Below, in pieces: positions 41,868 to 51,107 of a DNA stretch of 64,000 bases. The notes beneath the pieces were generated by a model. That model ran no database searches, had not been told where the DNA came from, and was given only the letters and a program-made list of their open reading frames with translations. Positions within the stretch are counted from its first letter, which is position 1. Each line of letters starts with the position of its first letter. The DNA comes from Corynebacterium nuruki S6-4. GTDB lineage: Bacteria; Actinomycetota; Actinomycetes; Mycobacteriales; Mycobacteriaceae. Where the stretch lies: contig NZ_CP042429.1 in NCBI RefSeq assembly GCF_007970465.1, positions 2,604,001 through 2,668,000 of the forward strand. Direction: 5' to 3'. The position numbers were made by a program, and so were the translations under genes.

Positions 41868-42465
41868 CGACCAGGCCCCGTCCCTCGTGACGGGGAGGAC
41901 CTTTGACCAGGAACGTGCGGAGGCGGCGGTCCGCGAACTGCTCATCGCCGTCGGAGAGGACCCCGACCGGGAAGGACTGCAGGAGACCCCCGCACGGGTC
42001 GCCCGTGCCTACCACGAGATTTTCGAGGGACTGTTCACCGATCCGTCGGAGGTCCTGGAGAAGACCTTCAACGAGAACCACCGGGAACTCGTCCTGGTCA
42101 AGGACATCCCCATCTACTCCACCTGCGAACACCACCTCGTGCCGTTCTACGGGCACGCCCACATCGGCTACATCCCCGGCGCATCGGGCAAGGTGACCGG
42201 ACTGTCGAAGCTCGCCCGTCTCGTCGACGGTTTCGCGAAGCGCCCCCAGGTCCAGGAGCGCCTCACCAGTCAGGTGGCGGACGCCGTGGCGGCCCACCTG
42301 GAGGCGTCGGCGGTCATCGTCGTCATCGAGTGTGAGCACCTCTGCATGGCGATGCGCGGCATCCGTAAGCCGGGCGCCACGACGGTCACCTCCGCCGTGC
42401 GCGGCGGCTTCCAGACCGATGCCCGGACCCGGGCCGAGGCCATGAGCCTGATCCGGGGTCACTGA
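41860..42465 (+). CDS. folE: GTP cyclohydrolase I (FolE)
   Basis: First step of folate synthesis: GTP to 7,8-dihydroneopterin triphosphate. The 201-residue enzyme shows the zinc ligands in [10 protein letters not shown] and [11 protein letters not shown] and the segment [19 protein letters not shown] at 41860 is chosen since it overlaps the ftsH stop by eight bases and gives a normal N-terminus. Another in-frame GTG 24 bases upstream is possible. Start of a tightly packed fol operon: folP starts on the stop of folE. Confidence 0.95.
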   Translation: MTDDQAPSLVTGRTFDQERAEAAVRELLIAVGEDPDREGLQETPARVARAYHEIFEGLFTDPSEVLEKTFNENHRELVLVKDIPIYSTCEHHLVPFYGHAHIGYIPGASGKVTGLSKLARLVDGFAKRPQVQERLTSQVADAVAAHLEASAVIVVIECEHLCMAMRGIRKPGATTVTSAVRGGFQTDARTRAEAMSLIRGH

Positions 42466-43358
42466 TGCCACCGACGGTCCGGACGCTCGTCATGGGCATC
42501 CTCAACCTCACGACGGACTCGTTCTCCGACGGCGGTTCCTGGACCACCACCGGACGGGCACTCGATCACGCCCGCGCGATGGTCGCCGCCGGTGCCGACA
42601 TCATCGACATCGGCGGTGAATCGACCCGGCCCGGGGCGACGCGGGTCGACCCGGCGACGGAACGGGAGCGCGTCACCCCGGTCATCGCCGCACTGCATGC
42701 CGAGGGGATCACCACCAGCGTCGACACGATGCGCGCGGCGACCGCCGCGGCCGCCGTCGAGGCCGGCGTCGACATCGTCAACGACGTGTCCGGCGGCCTC
42801 GCCGACCCGGACATGGACCGGGTCGTGGCCGAGGCCAACCGGGACCGGCCGGTCGACTACTGCCTCATGCACTGGCGTGCCGACCGTTTCGAGTCGGCGG
42901 CGGGCGCGGCCGACCACGGCGGGGACGTCGTCGCCGATGTGCGGGACCTGCTCGCCGCCCACGCCGGGCGGGCGGAGAAAGCCGGCGTCCCGCGGGAGCG
43001 GATCATCCTGGACCCCGGCATCGGCTTCGCCAAGAGCGTCGACGAGAACTGGGCACTGCTCCGCGCCGTCCCGGACCTCATCTCCGACTGGTCGGCGGCC
43101 GGGTACCGGACACTGGTCGGCGCGAGCCGGAAGCGTTTCCTCACGCCCCTGCGGCCGGCCGCCGACGGCGGCCCCGGGGAACCGGCCTCGGCCGACGACG
43201 CGACAGCGGCCGTGTCCGCTCTCGCCGCCGCAGCCGGAGCCTGGGCGGTCCGGGTCCACTCGGTCGCGCCCACCCGGGCGGCCGTCGACGTCGCGGCGTG
43301 TGTCGCCGCCGGGACCGGCCCCGCGCTGCCGGAGGGATGGAGGGCCCGTCGTGGCTGA
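42465..43358 (+). CDS. folP: Dihydropteroate synthase (FolP)
   Basis: Condenses dihydropterin pyrophosphate with p-aminobenzoate; the sulphonamide target. The 297-residue TIM-barrel protein shows MGILNLTTDSFSDGG, DIIDIGGESTRPGA, NDVSGG, DPGIGFAKS, VGASRKRFL and VRVHSVAPT. The overlap with folE is TGATG and with folB eight bases. Confidence 0.96.
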   Translation: MPPTVRTLVMGILNLTTDSFSDGGSWTTTGRALDHARAMVAAGADIIDIGGESTRPGATRVDPATERERVTPVIAALHAEGITTSVDTMRAATAAAAVEAGVDIVNDVSGGLADPDMDRVVAEANRDRPVDYCLMHWRADRFESAAGAADHGGDVVADVRDLLAAHAGRAEKAGVPRERIILDPGIGFAKSVDENWALLRAVPDLISDWSAAGYRTLVGASRKRFLTPLRPAADGGPGEPASADDATAAVSALAAAAGAWAVRVHSVAPTRAAVDVAACVAAGTGPALPEGWRARRG

Positions 43359-43731
43359 CCGCATCGAGCTCGACGGCCTGGAGACCTACGGCTACCACGG
43401 CGTCTTCGATTTCGAGAAGAGGGCCGGCCAGAAATTCATCATCGACCTGGTGGTGTGGACGGACTTCACCGCGGCCGCCGGGACCGACGACATCGGCGAC
43501 ACGATCTCCTACGTGGATCTCGTGGACATCGCCGTAGACACGGTCGCCGGCCCCTCGTTCGACCTCATCGAGACCCTCGCCGCCGCCATCGCCGACCGCA
43601 TCAACGCGGTCGCCGGGGTGACGGCCGTGGAGGTCACCGTGCACAAACCGGACGCCCCCATCCACCACCCGTTCACCGACGTCCGGGTGGTCGCCCGCCG
43701 GTCCCGCAAGAGCCCGGAGCCCCGGGTATGA
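43351..43731 (+). CDS. folB: Dihydroneopterin aldolase (FolB)
   Basis: Converts 7,8-dihydroneopterin to 6-hydroxymethyl-dihydropterin. The 126-residue protein has the typical short fold: IELDGLETYGYHGVFDFEK, FIIDLVVWTDF, DTISYVDLV and VTVHKPDAPI with the catalytic lysine. GTG at 43351 overlaps the folP end, with a GGAGG-rich region upstream. The stop overlaps the folK start (ATGA). Confidence 0.94.
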   Translation: MADRIELDGLETYGYHGVFDFEKRAGQKFIIDLVVWTDFTAAAGTDDIGDTISYVDLVDIAVDTVAGPSFDLIETLAAAIADRINAVAGVTAVEVTVHKPDAPIHHPFTDVRVVARRSRKSPEPRV

Positions 43732-44330
43732 CCCCCGGCACGGCAGAGTCCCTGACAGGATCCCTGACAAGGCCGCTGCAGGCTGTCCTGGCCTTCGGCT
43801 CGAACCTCGCCGGTGATCTCGGTGACCCGGAGGAACAGATCCGTCGGGCGGCGGCGACGGTCGCCGCGCAGCCGGGGGTGACGGTGACCGGGGCGAGTGC
43901 CCTGTACGCCACCGCGCCCTGGGGGGTGACCGACCAGGCGGAGTTCCGCAACAGCGTCCTGCTCGTCGAGGCCGACGGGCGGGTCGTCGGCGGTCCGCTC
44001 GGCCTGCTGCACCTGTGCCAGGCGCGGGAGCAGGAGGCGCGGCGGGTGCGTGACCGGCACTGGGGTCCCCGGACCCTCGACATCGACCTGGTCAGTGTGT
44101 CCGTCGACGGCGTCCCGGTCCGCAGTGACGGCCGGTGGGGTGAGGAACTGATCCTGCCGCACCCGTGGGCGCAGGAGCGGGCCTTCGTCCTCGTGCCCTG
44201 GGCGGACGCCGACCCGTCGGCCACACTCGGCGGTGTCGCCGTCTCCGCTCTGGTCGCCGACCTGGTGCGTCGGGATCCCGACGCGCTCGGGGGAGTCCGG
44301 CGACTGGCCGACGTAGCATGGGCCCCGTAG
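43728..44330 (+). CDS. folK: 2-amino-4-hydroxy-6-hydroxymethyldihydropteridine pyrophosphokinase (FolK)
   Basis: Pyrophosphorylates the pterin before FolP. The 200-residue protein has the pterin motif LAFGSNLAGDLGDPEEQI and the catalytic signatures RDRHWGPRTLDIDL and LPHPWAQERAFVLVP. Translationally coupled to folB. The position of folK after folB is the same as in mycobacteria. A short triple ACTGACG repeat (44374-44394) lies in the gap before the next gene. Confidence 0.95.
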   Translation: MTPGTAESLTGSLTRPLQAVLAFGSNLAGDLGDPEEQIRRAAATVAAQPGVTVTGASALYATAPWGVTDQAEFRNSVLLVEADGRVVGGPLGLLHLCQAREQEARRVRDRHWGPRTLDIDLVSVSVDGVPVRSDGRWGEELILPHPWAQERAFVLVPWADADPSATLGGVAVSALVADLVRRDPDALGGVRRLADVAWAP

Positions 44331-44410
44331 CCGACCGTGGCAGTGGTGACACGCGCGGCATGACGTACCGATGACTGACGACTGACGACTGACGAGGAGG
44401 CGAGGCGGCC

Positions 44411-44977
44411 ATGAGCGGCGCACCGCAGCGGCCGGGAGGCCGGTTGTCCGTGACCTCCGTCGGTGCCCTCGTCACGGCGGCTGTCGCGGCCGGAGTGGTC
44501 GTCGGCGCCCTGGCCTGGTTCTTCTACGGGCAGTTCCCGCCGGTCAAGCTCAGCGGCTCGCTCACCCTCTGGATCCTCGCCGCCGTGGCGGCGGTCACCG
44601 CTGTCGTGGTGCGTCGCCGGGTGCGTGACAACGGGATCGGACTGGACCGGTCGGAGATGTCACCGGTGACGGTGGCGCGCGCCGCCGTGTACGGCCGGGC
44701 CTGTGCCTGGGTCGGTGCGGTCTTCGGTGGCGCGTACCTGGGGGTGGCGTCCTACGTCCTGGTGCACTACCCGGATCTCGCGGCAGCGCAGTCGGACACG
44801 CCGGGGGTGGTCGCCGGGATCCTCGCGGGGCTGGCCACGGCCGTCGCCGGGGTGTGGCTGGAGCGGAGTTGCCTGGTCCCGCCGTCGGACGGGGACCCCG
44901 ACGATGCCGGGCGGCGGCGACGGTCAACCGACGGCGACATGGGCGAGGGTCCACTCACCGCCAATCAGTCAAGGTAG
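44411..44977 (+). CDS. DUF3180 membrane protein
   Basis: A 188-residue protein with four predicted membrane helices (VGALVTAAVAAGVVVGALAW, LTLWILAAVAAVTAVVV, GRACAWVGAVFGGAYLGVASYV, VVAGILAGLATAVAGVWL) and a polar C-terminal tail. It is conserved after folK in actinobacteria (Rv3605c). Function unknown. GAGGAGG upstream is a good ribosome binding site. Confidence 0.85.
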   Translation: MSGAPQRPGGRLSVTSVGALVTAAVAAGVVVGALAWFFYGQFPPVKLSGSLTLWILAAVAAVTAVVVRRRVRDNGIGLDRSEMSPVTVARAAVYGRACAWVGAVFGGAYLGVASYVLVHYPDLAAAQSDTPGVVAGILAGLATAVAGVWLERSCLVPPSDGDPDDAGRRRRSTDGDMGEGPLTANQSR

Positions 44978-44987
44978 TGTGGCAGCC

Positions 44988-46010
44988 ATGAGTTCCGCGT
45001 TTCCCGATCACGATCCGCACCGCCTGCCGGACCCGGAGAGTTCGCGCGCGTCGACGCCCCCGGGGAACGGGGCGAAGATCCTGGTGTATCTCCTCTTCCT
45101 CCTCGCGGTCATCGCCACGGTGATCATGTTCTTCGTCGACAACGACGCCTGGCAGAAAATCGCCGTGATCGCGGCGCTGTGGGCGGCGTTCATCGGCGCC
45201 GTCCTCGTCTCCCGGTACTCGGGGCAGCTCGGCGAGGAGAAGGCGCGCAACCGGGAACTCGAGGCCCGCAGCGCCGGGGCGCTCGACAGCGAACGGGCCC
45301 GCAGCCGGGCCCGTGAGCTCGAACTCGAGCGGAACTACAACGACCGGGTGCAGGAGGGGCGCGACGAGACGATCGCGTCGATCCGCGAGGAGCTCGCGGC
45401 GCTGCGCCTGCAGCTGTCGGAGCTGTCCGGTCTCGACCTCTCCGAGGAGCAGGTGTCCGTCCGGGCCCGGGCCGAGCGGATCGTGGAGCTGGAGCGCACC
45501 GTGCAGCGCGCCGAGGACAAGGCCGCGGACCCGGCGACCGATGATGCGTCGGACACGTCGGCGTCGTCGGCATCGTCAGTGTCGTCGGAGACCTCGCCGT
45601 CGGTGGAGGGCCACCGGGGCGGTCGCCAGGGCGGCTTCGCCACCGGGTCCTTCACCGCCGTCAACTGGTCCGGTGCGGATTCCGAGGCGACCACGCAGAT
45701 TCCCCTGGTGGTCTCGGAGAACCCGCTCGGCGGATCCAACGGCACCAACAGCACCAGCAGCACCACCGCCGGTACCGGCGTCCACGAGCGCCCGGCCGGT
45801 CCGTCGCCGTCGACGAACGGCTGGGAACCGCGCGTGCCGGACGCCGGCGCCGCACCGGCCGCACCGGCCGGACAGCCGGAACCGGGTCACCACCGGCGTC
45901 CGGTCTCCCCGGACGAGGGGGAGCCCCGGGGCCGCCGCCGTGCCGACGACAGTGCGGCCGGTGTGACGGTCGCCGAACTGATGGCGCAGCTCAAGAAGAA
46001 CTCGAAGTGA
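44988..46010 (+). CDS. DUF6779-type membrane protein with coiled coil (Rv3604c-like)
   Basis: A 340-residue protein with two membrane helices (KILVYLLFLLAVIATVIMFF; IAVIAALWAAFIGAVLV). A charged coiled coil follows (about 85-180, rich in Glu, Arg and Leu), and then a disordered Ser/Thr/Pro-rich tail ending in [12 protein letters not shown]. It is conserved between DUF3180 and panC genes in mycolata; role unknown, possibly envelope-related. TAGTGT exactly 7 nt before the ATG overlaps the previous stop codon and indicates an internal leaderless promoter. Confidence 0.8.
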   Translation: MSSAFPDHDPHRLPDPESSRASTPPGNGAKILVYLLFLLAVIATVIMFFVDNDAWQKIAVIAALWAAFIGAVLVSRYSGQLGEEKARNRELEARSAGALDSERARSRARELELERNYNDRVQEGRDETIASIREELAALRLQLSELSGLDLSEEQVSVRARAERIVELERTVQRAEDKAADPATDDASDTSASSASSVSSETSPSVEGHRGGRQGGFATGSFTAVNWSGADSEATTQIPLVVSENPLGGSNGTNSTSSTTAGTGVHERPAGPSPSTNGWEPRVPDAGAAPAAPAGQPEPGHHRRPVSPDEGEPRGRRRADDSAAGVTVAELMAQLKKNSK

Positions 46011-46930
46011 CCGACGACCGGCAGGAGCCGCGGCTGTCGGTGGGGGTTATCTCGGCGGGGGCGGTGGGGACCGCGGTGGCGGAGGTGCTGCGCGACGCGG
46101 GTCACCTGATCCACGGGGTGGTGGCGCGGTCGGCCGCGTCCCGGGCGCGGGCGGCGGAGCGCCTTCCGGGGATCCCGGTCGTCCCGGTGGCCGAGGCGGC
46201 ACAGGCCGCCCTCGTCGTGCTCGCCGTCCCGGACCCGCAGCTGCCGCAGGTGGCCGCCGAGGTCGCCGAGATCACCCGGCCCGGGCAGATCGTCGCGCAC
46301 ACCGCGGGGTCGGTGGGCTGTGCGGTCCTGCAGCCGGTGACGGACACCGGTGCCCTGCCGCTGGCCCTGCACCCGGCGATGACGTTCACCGGGCATGCCT
46401 CGGACACCGCCCACCTGCTCGGCTGCGCCTGGGGTGTCACCGCGGACTCGGACACCGGCGCCGCTGTCGCCGACATCCTCGTCGACTCGGTCGGCGGCGT
46501 GCCGGTGCATGTCCCGGAGGAGGGGCGGACCCTCTACCACGCGGCGATGGCGCACGGGGCGAACCACGTCGTGACACTCGTGTCGGAGGCGCAGCGGATG
46601 CTCGACCATGCCCTGGCCGCCGGCGGGTCGGCCCCGGCTCCGGTCGCCGCGGAGTCCGCGGTGCTGCTGCGCCGGATCGTGCCGGCGGCGGTCGGCAATG
46701 CGCTCGACGACCGGATGGGGGCGTTGACCGGTCCCACCGCCCGCGATGACGCGGCCACCGTCCTGCGGCATCTCGCCGCCCTGGATGCGCTGGCGGCCGC
46801 GCCCGGGGAGCAGTTGGCGACGGCGTACCGGGAGGATGCTGAGCGCACCGCGCGTGCGGCGGGATCCATCGATGTGGAACGGGCCGTGCGACCGGACTAC
46901 CCTGATCATCCGGCAGACGATCAGCGATAG
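46007..46930 (+). CDS. Rossmann-fold and DUF2520 domain protein upstream of panC
   Basis: A 307-residue dehydrogenase-like protein. The N-terminal nucleotide-binding motif is [13 protein letters not shown], in which the first glycine of GxGxxG is serine. The [11 protein letters not shown] strand follows, and the C-terminal half is an all-helical DUF2520 domain ([29 protein letters not shown]). It resembles ketopantoate reductase in general architecture and sits directly before panC, but no activity is known for the family. GTGA overlap with the upstream gene. Confidence 0.8.
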   Translation: MTDDRQEPRLSVGVISAGAVGTAVAEVLRDAGHLIHGVVARSAASRARAAERLPGIPVVPVAEAAQAALVVLAVPDPQLPQVAAEVAEITRPGQIVAHTAGSVGCAVLQPVTDTGALPLALHPAMTFTGHASDTAHLLGCAWGVTADSDTGAAVADILVDSVGGVPVHVPEEGRTLYHAAMAHGANHVVTLVSEAQRMLDHALAAGGSAPAPVAAESAVLLRRIVPAAVGNALDDRMGALTGPTARDDAATVLRHLAALDALAAAPGEQLATAYREDAERTARAAGSIDVERAVRPDYPDHPADDQR

Positions 46931-46941
46931 AAGGAGCAGTG

Positions 46942-47847
46942 GTGGCTTTCACCCCTGGACAGGCCACGGTGTACACGGGTATCGGGGAGGTCGGCGAACT
47001 CACCCGCGCGATGCGCAAGGCGGGGCGTCCTGTCGTGCTCGTGCCGACGATGGGCGCGCTGCACGCCGGGCACCTCGCCCTGGTGCGCGAGGCGCAGCGG
47101 ATCCCGGGGGCGGTGGTCGTCGTCTCGATCTTCGTCAACCCGCTGCAGTTCGGCGAGGGGGAGGACCTGGACGCCTACCCGCGGACCCTTGACGAGGACG
47201 TGGCCAAGCTGAAGGCGGCCGGGGTGGACGCCGTGTTCGCCCCCAGCCCGCGGGAGATGTACCCCAACGGCCCGCGGACGACGGTGCAGGCCGGCCCGCT
47301 GGGCGCGGAGCTGGAGGGGCGGACCCGCCCGATCCACTTCGCCGGGGTCCTCACCGTGGTCAGCAAGCTCATGCACATCACGCACTGCTCGGACGCCTTC
47401 TTCGGGGAGAAGGACTACCAGCAGCTCGTGCTCATCCAGCAGATGGTCACCGACCTGAATCTGGAGGTCCGGGTGCACGGCGTCCCGATCGTCCGCGAGG
47501 CCGACGGCCTGGCGAAGTCCTCCCGCAACATCTACCTGTCCGCCGAGGAGCGGGAACTGGCGCTGACCCTGTCGGCGGCGCTGACCGCCGGCGCGTTCGT
47601 CGCCGAGGACGGGGCGGAGCGCGTCCTGGCGACCGCCCGGGGCATCCTCGACGCCGCCGAGGGCGTGGACGTGGACTACCTGGAACTGCGGGGCACCGAT
47701 CTCGGCGACGCGCCGGAGACCGGGGACGCCCGGCTGCTCGTCGCCGCGCGGGTCGGGGCGACCCGGCTGATCGACAATGTCGCCCTGCCGCTGGGTATCG
47801 GGTTCCGCAACATCGAAGAGGCCGCGGCGGCGGCCCAGGAGCAGTAG
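46942..47847 (+). CDS. panC: Pantothenate synthetase (PanC)
   Basis: Ligates pantoate and beta-alanine using ATP. The 301-residue protein has [18 protein letters not shown] with the HxGH motif, [26 protein letters not shown] and [15 protein letters not shown] at 46931-46936 fits the GTG at 46942 (spacing five); the GTG three bases earlier is too close. panD follows after 11 bases. Confidence 0.95.
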   Translation: MAFTPGQATVYTGIGEVGELTRAMRKAGRPVVLVPTMGALHAGHLALVREAQRIPGAVVVVSIFVNPLQFGEGEDLDAYPRTLDEDVAKLKAAGVDAVFAPSPREMYPNGPRTTVQAGPLGAELEGRTRPIHFAGVLTVVSKLMHITHCSDAFFGEKDYQQLVLIQQMVTDLNLEVRVHGVPIVREADGLAKSSRNIYLSAEERELALTLSAALTAGAFVAEDGAERVLATARGILDAAEGVDVDYLELRGTDLGDAPETGDARLLVAARVGATRLIDNVALPLGIGFRNIEEAAAAAQEQ

Positions 47848-47858
47848 GGTTCAGTACC

Positions 47859-48272
47859 GTGATCCGCACCATGATGAAGTCCAAGATCCACCGGGCGACC
47901 GTCACCCAGGCTGACCTGCACTATGTGGGGTCGTGCACGATCGACGCCGACCTCATGGACGCCGCTGACCTGCTCGAGGGTGAGCAGATCGACATCGTCG
48001 ACGTCGACAACGGCGCCCGGTTGACGACCTACGCCATCACCGGGGAACGCGGCAGCGGGATGATCTCGATCAACGGTGCCGCGGCGCACCTGGTGCATCC
48101 CGGTGAACTCGTGATCATCATCGCCTACGGTCAGTACGACGCGGCCGAGCTCGAGGACTACGCCCCGCGGGTGGTCTTCGTCGACGGCCGGAACGAACAG
48201 GTCGCGTTGAGCAGCGACCCGGCGGACGTGCCGCTGGATTCCGGCCTGCTCAACCCGCGGTTCCCCGCGTAG
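47859..48272 (+). CDS. panD: Aspartate 1-decarboxylase (PanD)
   Basis: Supplies beta-alanine from aspartate. The 137-residue proenzyme begins [20 protein letters not shown] and has the self-cleavage site [12 protein letters not shown] between Gly and Ser, which forms the pyruvoyl group. Catalytic Lys is in KSKIHRAT and the Tyr-bearing loop is IAYGQYD. GTG 47859 is chosen to give the full family N-terminus; TAGGGT lies 8 nt upstream, partly in the panC stop. Confidence 0.96.
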   Translation: MIRTMMKSKIHRATVTQADLHYVGSCTIDADLMDAADLLEGEQIDIVDVDNGARLTTYAITGERGSGMISINGAAAHLVHPGELVIIIAYGQYDAAELEDYAPRVVFVDGRNEQVALSSDPADVPLDSGLLNPRFPA

Positions 48273-48301
48273 CGCGCCGGTCGTGTAGTGTTCCTTCCCC
48301 T

Positions 48302-48607
48302 ATGTGGACCGGAACTCTGGAACTTGATTTTCTCCTCGGCGACGTCCGTTCGCTCAAACAGAAGCGGTCGGTCGTCAGGCCGTTGATCGCCGAGCTGCGC
48401 CGACGGTTCGACGTCGCTGTCGCGGAGGTGGACCACCACGATCTGCACCGGCGCGCGGGGATCGGGGTGTCGGTGGTGGCGGGGGACCGCGGCCGGGTCG
48501 TCGAGGTGCTGGAGGCGGTCGAGCGGTGGGCGGCGGGCCGCCCGGGGGTGGAACTGCTGTCCGTCCGGCCCCGGTGCTTCTCGTCGGAGGATCTCGACGA
48601 AATGTGA
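48302..48607 (+). CDS. DUF503 family protein
   Basis: A 101-residue protein with the ferredoxin-like DUF503 fold (MWTGTLELDFLLGDVRSLKQ, KRSVVRPLIAELRRRFDVAV). YlxP-type relatives are linked to ribosome function, but the role is not established. A 7-bp perfect hairpin follows its stop. Confidence 0.85.
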   Translation: MWTGTLELDFLLGDVRSLKQKRSVVRPLIAELRRRFDVAVAEVDHHDLHRRAGIGVSVVAGDRGRVVEVLEAVERWAAGRPGVELLSVRPRCFSSEDLDEM

Positions 48608-48630
48608 CCGAGATCAATCGGTGGGGCACT

Positions 48631-48650
48631 GTCGGACAGCGCGGTCCGAC
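48631..48650. terminator. Hairpin after the DUF503 gene
   Basis: GTCGGAC and GTCCGAC pair around a 6-base loop, 24 bases after the stop. There is no T-run, so it is only a possible terminator. Confidence 0.35.
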
Positions 48651-48700
48651 GGGGCGTCCCGACGTCGCACGTCACAGCACCGGCAGTCCGGGGAAGATCA

Positions 48701-48782
48701 GGTAAACATACCCTGACCTGCATCGTCGCCGATCTTTTATCGGGTATTTCAGATGTACCTTTTCCGGTTCCGGGCCTAGCGT
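48701..48782 (+). promoter_or_regulatory. Rrf2/hmp promoter with two candidate operators
   Basis: A palindrome GGTAAACATACC (48701-48712) and a looser dyad GGTA-N9-TACC (48743-48759) sit upstream of the -10 TAGCGT (48777-48782), which is exactly 7 nt before the regulator's ATG. They are candidate sites for the Fe-S regulator encoded downstream. Confidence 0.4.
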
Positions 48783-48789
48783 GGGGGAC

Positions 48790-49290
48790 ATGCACCTCAC
48801 CAAGTTCGCCGATCTGGGGCTCCGCGCCCTCATGATCCTCGGGGACACCGGCGCCGCCGGCGCGGTGGACCCCGCCCAGCGTTGCACCGTCGGTGAACTC
48901 GCCGTGCGGACCGCGGCGCCGGCCTCCCACGTGAAGAAGGTCGTCGCCCGGTTGACCGGCATGGGTGTCCTCGGTTCCGTCCGGGGCCGTAGCGGTGGGG
49001 TGTATCTCGCGGAGGACGCCAGGTCGACCGACATCGGCCGGCTGCTCCGCGACCTCGAAGGTGACCACGAGGTCGTCGACTGCCAGGGGGAGGCCCCCTG
49101 TCCGTTGGCCTCCCGCGACTGTGCCCTGCGTCATCTGCTGGCGGAGGCCCGGGAGAACTTCTTCGCGACCTTCGACGGCATCACCCTCGGCGAGCTCATC
49201 GACCGCACCGCCCCCGCCGGCGGGCCTGTCCCGGTCGGTATGCCCGGCCTGCCCCCGAACCCGGCCACCCGCGCCGTCCACACCTCCTAA
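48790..49290 (+). CDS. Rrf2-family Fe-S transcriptional regulator (NsrR type)
   Basis: A 166-residue winged-helix regulator (MHLTKFADLGLRALMIL, VGELAVRTAAPASHVKKVVA, GSVRGRSGGVYLAED). Three cysteines in C-x5-C-x6-C spacing (CQGEAPCPLASRDC) would bind an Fe-S cluster. NsrR senses nitric oxide and represses hmp; here hmp starts 13 bases after its stop, which strongly supports the assignment. The transcript appears leaderless. Confidence 0.88.
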   Translation: MHLTKFADLGLRALMILGDTGAAGAVDPAQRCTVGELAVRTAAPASHVKKVVARLTGMGVLGSVRGRSGGVYLAEDARSTDIGRLLRDLEGDHEVVDCQGEAPCPLASRDCALRHLLAEARENFFATFDGITLGELIDRTAPAGGPVPVGMPGLPPNPATRAVHTS

Positions 49291-49302
49291 GGAGTCAGTC
49301 CG

Positions 49303-50517
49303 ATGTTCACTTCTGAAGCCCCCCTGCGCGAATCCGTCCGCCGTTCCCGGCTCACCCCGGAACACGAGGCGACCGTCACGGCCACCCTGCCGGCGATCGG
49401 CGCCAACATCGGCGAGATCGCCCGGGTCTTCTACGCGGGCATGTTCGCCGAGCACCCTGAGCTGCTGGCGAACACGTTCAACCGCGGCAACCAGCGCTCC
49501 GGCGCACAGCAGAAAGCGCTGGCCGCCTCCGTGGCGACCTTCGCCACGATGCTGGTGACCCCGGAGGGGCCGGACCCGGTGGACATGCTCTCGCGCATCG
49601 CCCACAAGCACGTCTCCCTCGGCATCACCCCGGACCAGTACGAGATCGTCCACCACTACCTGTTCGCCGCCATCGCCGAGGTGCTCGGCGAGGCTGTGAC
49701 CCCGGAGGTCGCCGAGGCCTGGACCGAGGTCTACTGGCTGATGGCGGACGTCCTCATCGCGGCGGAGAAGGACCTGTACAGCACCGCCGGTGTGGCGGCC
49801 GGCGATGTCTTCCGCGATGCGGTGCTCGCCTCCCGCCGGGAGCTGTCCGACCGGGTCACCGAGTTCACCTTCGAGGTGCCGGATGCCCCGGGCGCGTTCA
49901 GCGACGCCCGCGCCGGCCAGTACACCTCGCTCGGTGTGACGATGGCCGACGGTGCCCGCCAGCTGCGCCAGTACTCCCTGGTGAACTGGGACGACCAGGG
50001 CTTCACCGTCGTGGTGCAGCGCGACGGCGAGGTCTCCACCGCCCTGCTGGACGCCACCGCCGTCGGTGACCGGGTGGACGCCACCCTGCCGGCCGGCGAC
50101 CTCGTCCTCGGTGAGGACGACACGACCCCGGTGGTCCTGGTCAGCTCCGGTATCGGGTCCACCCCGATGGTCGGCATGCTCTCCGCCCTCGTGGCCGGCG
50201 CCGGCGCCCGGGACATCACGGTCATCCACTCCGACGTCTCCGAGGAGAGCTACGCCCAGCGTGACGTCACCAAGGGGCTGCTCGATGCCCTGGCGTCCCA
50301 GGGGTCCACGGTGCGCCGGCACCGCAGCTACACCGGGGCGGGTGAGCGGGTCACCCTCGCCGACCTGGAGATCCCGGCGGGTGCCGACTGGTACCTCTGC
50401 GGCGGAAACAGTTTCCTGCAGGATGTGCGTGCCCAGCTTGCCGCCCTGCCGGCAACCGCCCCGGCATCGGTGAACTATGAGCTGTTCTCCCCGAACGACT
50501 GGCTGCTCGGCGAGTAG
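49303..50517 (+). CDS. hmp: Flavohaemoprotein, nitric oxide dioxygenase (Hmp)
   Basis: Oxidises NO to nitrate with NADPH and O2. The 404-residue protein has a globin domain (1-150; FYAGMFAEHPELL, proximal histidine region HKHVSLGITPDQY), then an FAD domain (RQYSLVN) and an NAD(P)H-binding domain (LVSSGIGSTPMVGML, YLCGGNSFL). The distal region reads NTFNRGNQ where family members usually have FNMSNQ. AAGGAG lies upstream, in the same transcript as the regulator. Confidence 0.94.
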   Translation: MFTSEAPLRESVRRSRLTPEHEATVTATLPAIGANIGEIARVFYAGMFAEHPELLANTFNRGNQRSGAQQKALAASVATFATMLVTPEGPDPVDMLSRIAHKHVSLGITPDQYEIVHHYLFAAIAEVLGEAVTPEVAEAWTEVYWLMADVLIAAEKDLYSTAGVAAGDVFRDAVLASRRELSDRVTEFTFEVPDAPGAFSDARAGQYTSLGVTMADGARQLRQYSLVNWDDQGFTVVVQRDGEVSTALLDATAVGDRVDATLPAGDLVLGEDDTTPVVLVSSGIGSTPMVGMLSALVAGAGARDITVIHSDVSEESYAQRDVTKGLLDALASQGSTVRRHRSYTGAGERVTLADLEIPAGADWYLCGGNSFLQDVRAQLAALPATAPASVNYELFSPNDWLLGE

Positions 50518-50528
50518 CCTTACCGGGC

Positions 50529-51107
50529 ATGACCGACTTCCGCTGGCCGCTGCCCACCGCCGACGTGTGGGGGCAGCTGCCCGACGGATCGGAGCTGCGG
50601 CTGCGGTCCCCGGTCAACGCGGACATCGCCGGCCTCGTCGCGCACGGGCAGGACGCCGTCTCGCAACGCTGGACCCACATCCCCGACAACTACACCCGCG
50701 CGCACGCGGTGGACTTCCTCCGGGCCGTCGCCCACGCCCCCGGCACGATGTTCTGGATCATCGACGATCCGGACCTGCCCGGTGACTTCGGCGGGACCTT
50801 CGAGGTCCGGCTCGTCGACCGGTTCGCCGCGACAGTGGAACTCGGCTACGCCTGCGCCCCGCATCTGCGGGGGAGGGGGATCGTCACCGCCGCGGTGCGC
50901 ACCGTCACCGAGTTCCTCTTCGACTACGGCGTCCACCGGATCCAGATCCGCGCGAACCCGGCGAACGGGGCGTCCTGCCGGGTGGCACTGTCCGCCGGCT
51001 ACCGGCGGGAGGGCACGGCGCGGGACGCCGAGTTCCTCCACGGTGAGTGGAACGACCTCGACACCTTCTCCCGGCTGGTCACCGACCCGCCGCCGGACGC
51101 CGGCTGA
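50529..51107 (+). CDS. GNAT acetyltransferase (RimJ/RimL type)
   Basis: A 192-residue N-acetyltransferase (GSELRLRSPVNADIAGL, ELGYACAPHLRGRGIVTAAV, RIQIRANPANGASCRVALSAGY). Relatives acetylate ribosomal protein N-termini or antibiotics; the substrate is unknown. A TAGCCT -10 overlapping the hmp stop is 8 nt upstream. Its 3' end overlaps the convergent MerR gene by 29 bases. Confidence 0.85.
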   Translation: MTDFRWPLPTADVWGQLPDGSELRLRSPVNADIAGLVAHGQDAVSQRWTHIPDNYTRAHAVDFLRAVAHAPGTMFWIIDDPDLPGDFGGTFEVRLVDRFAATVELGYACAPHLRGRGIVTAAVRTVTEFLFDYGVHRIQIRANPANGASCRVALSAGYRREGTARDAEFLHGEWNDLDTFSRLVTDPPPDAG

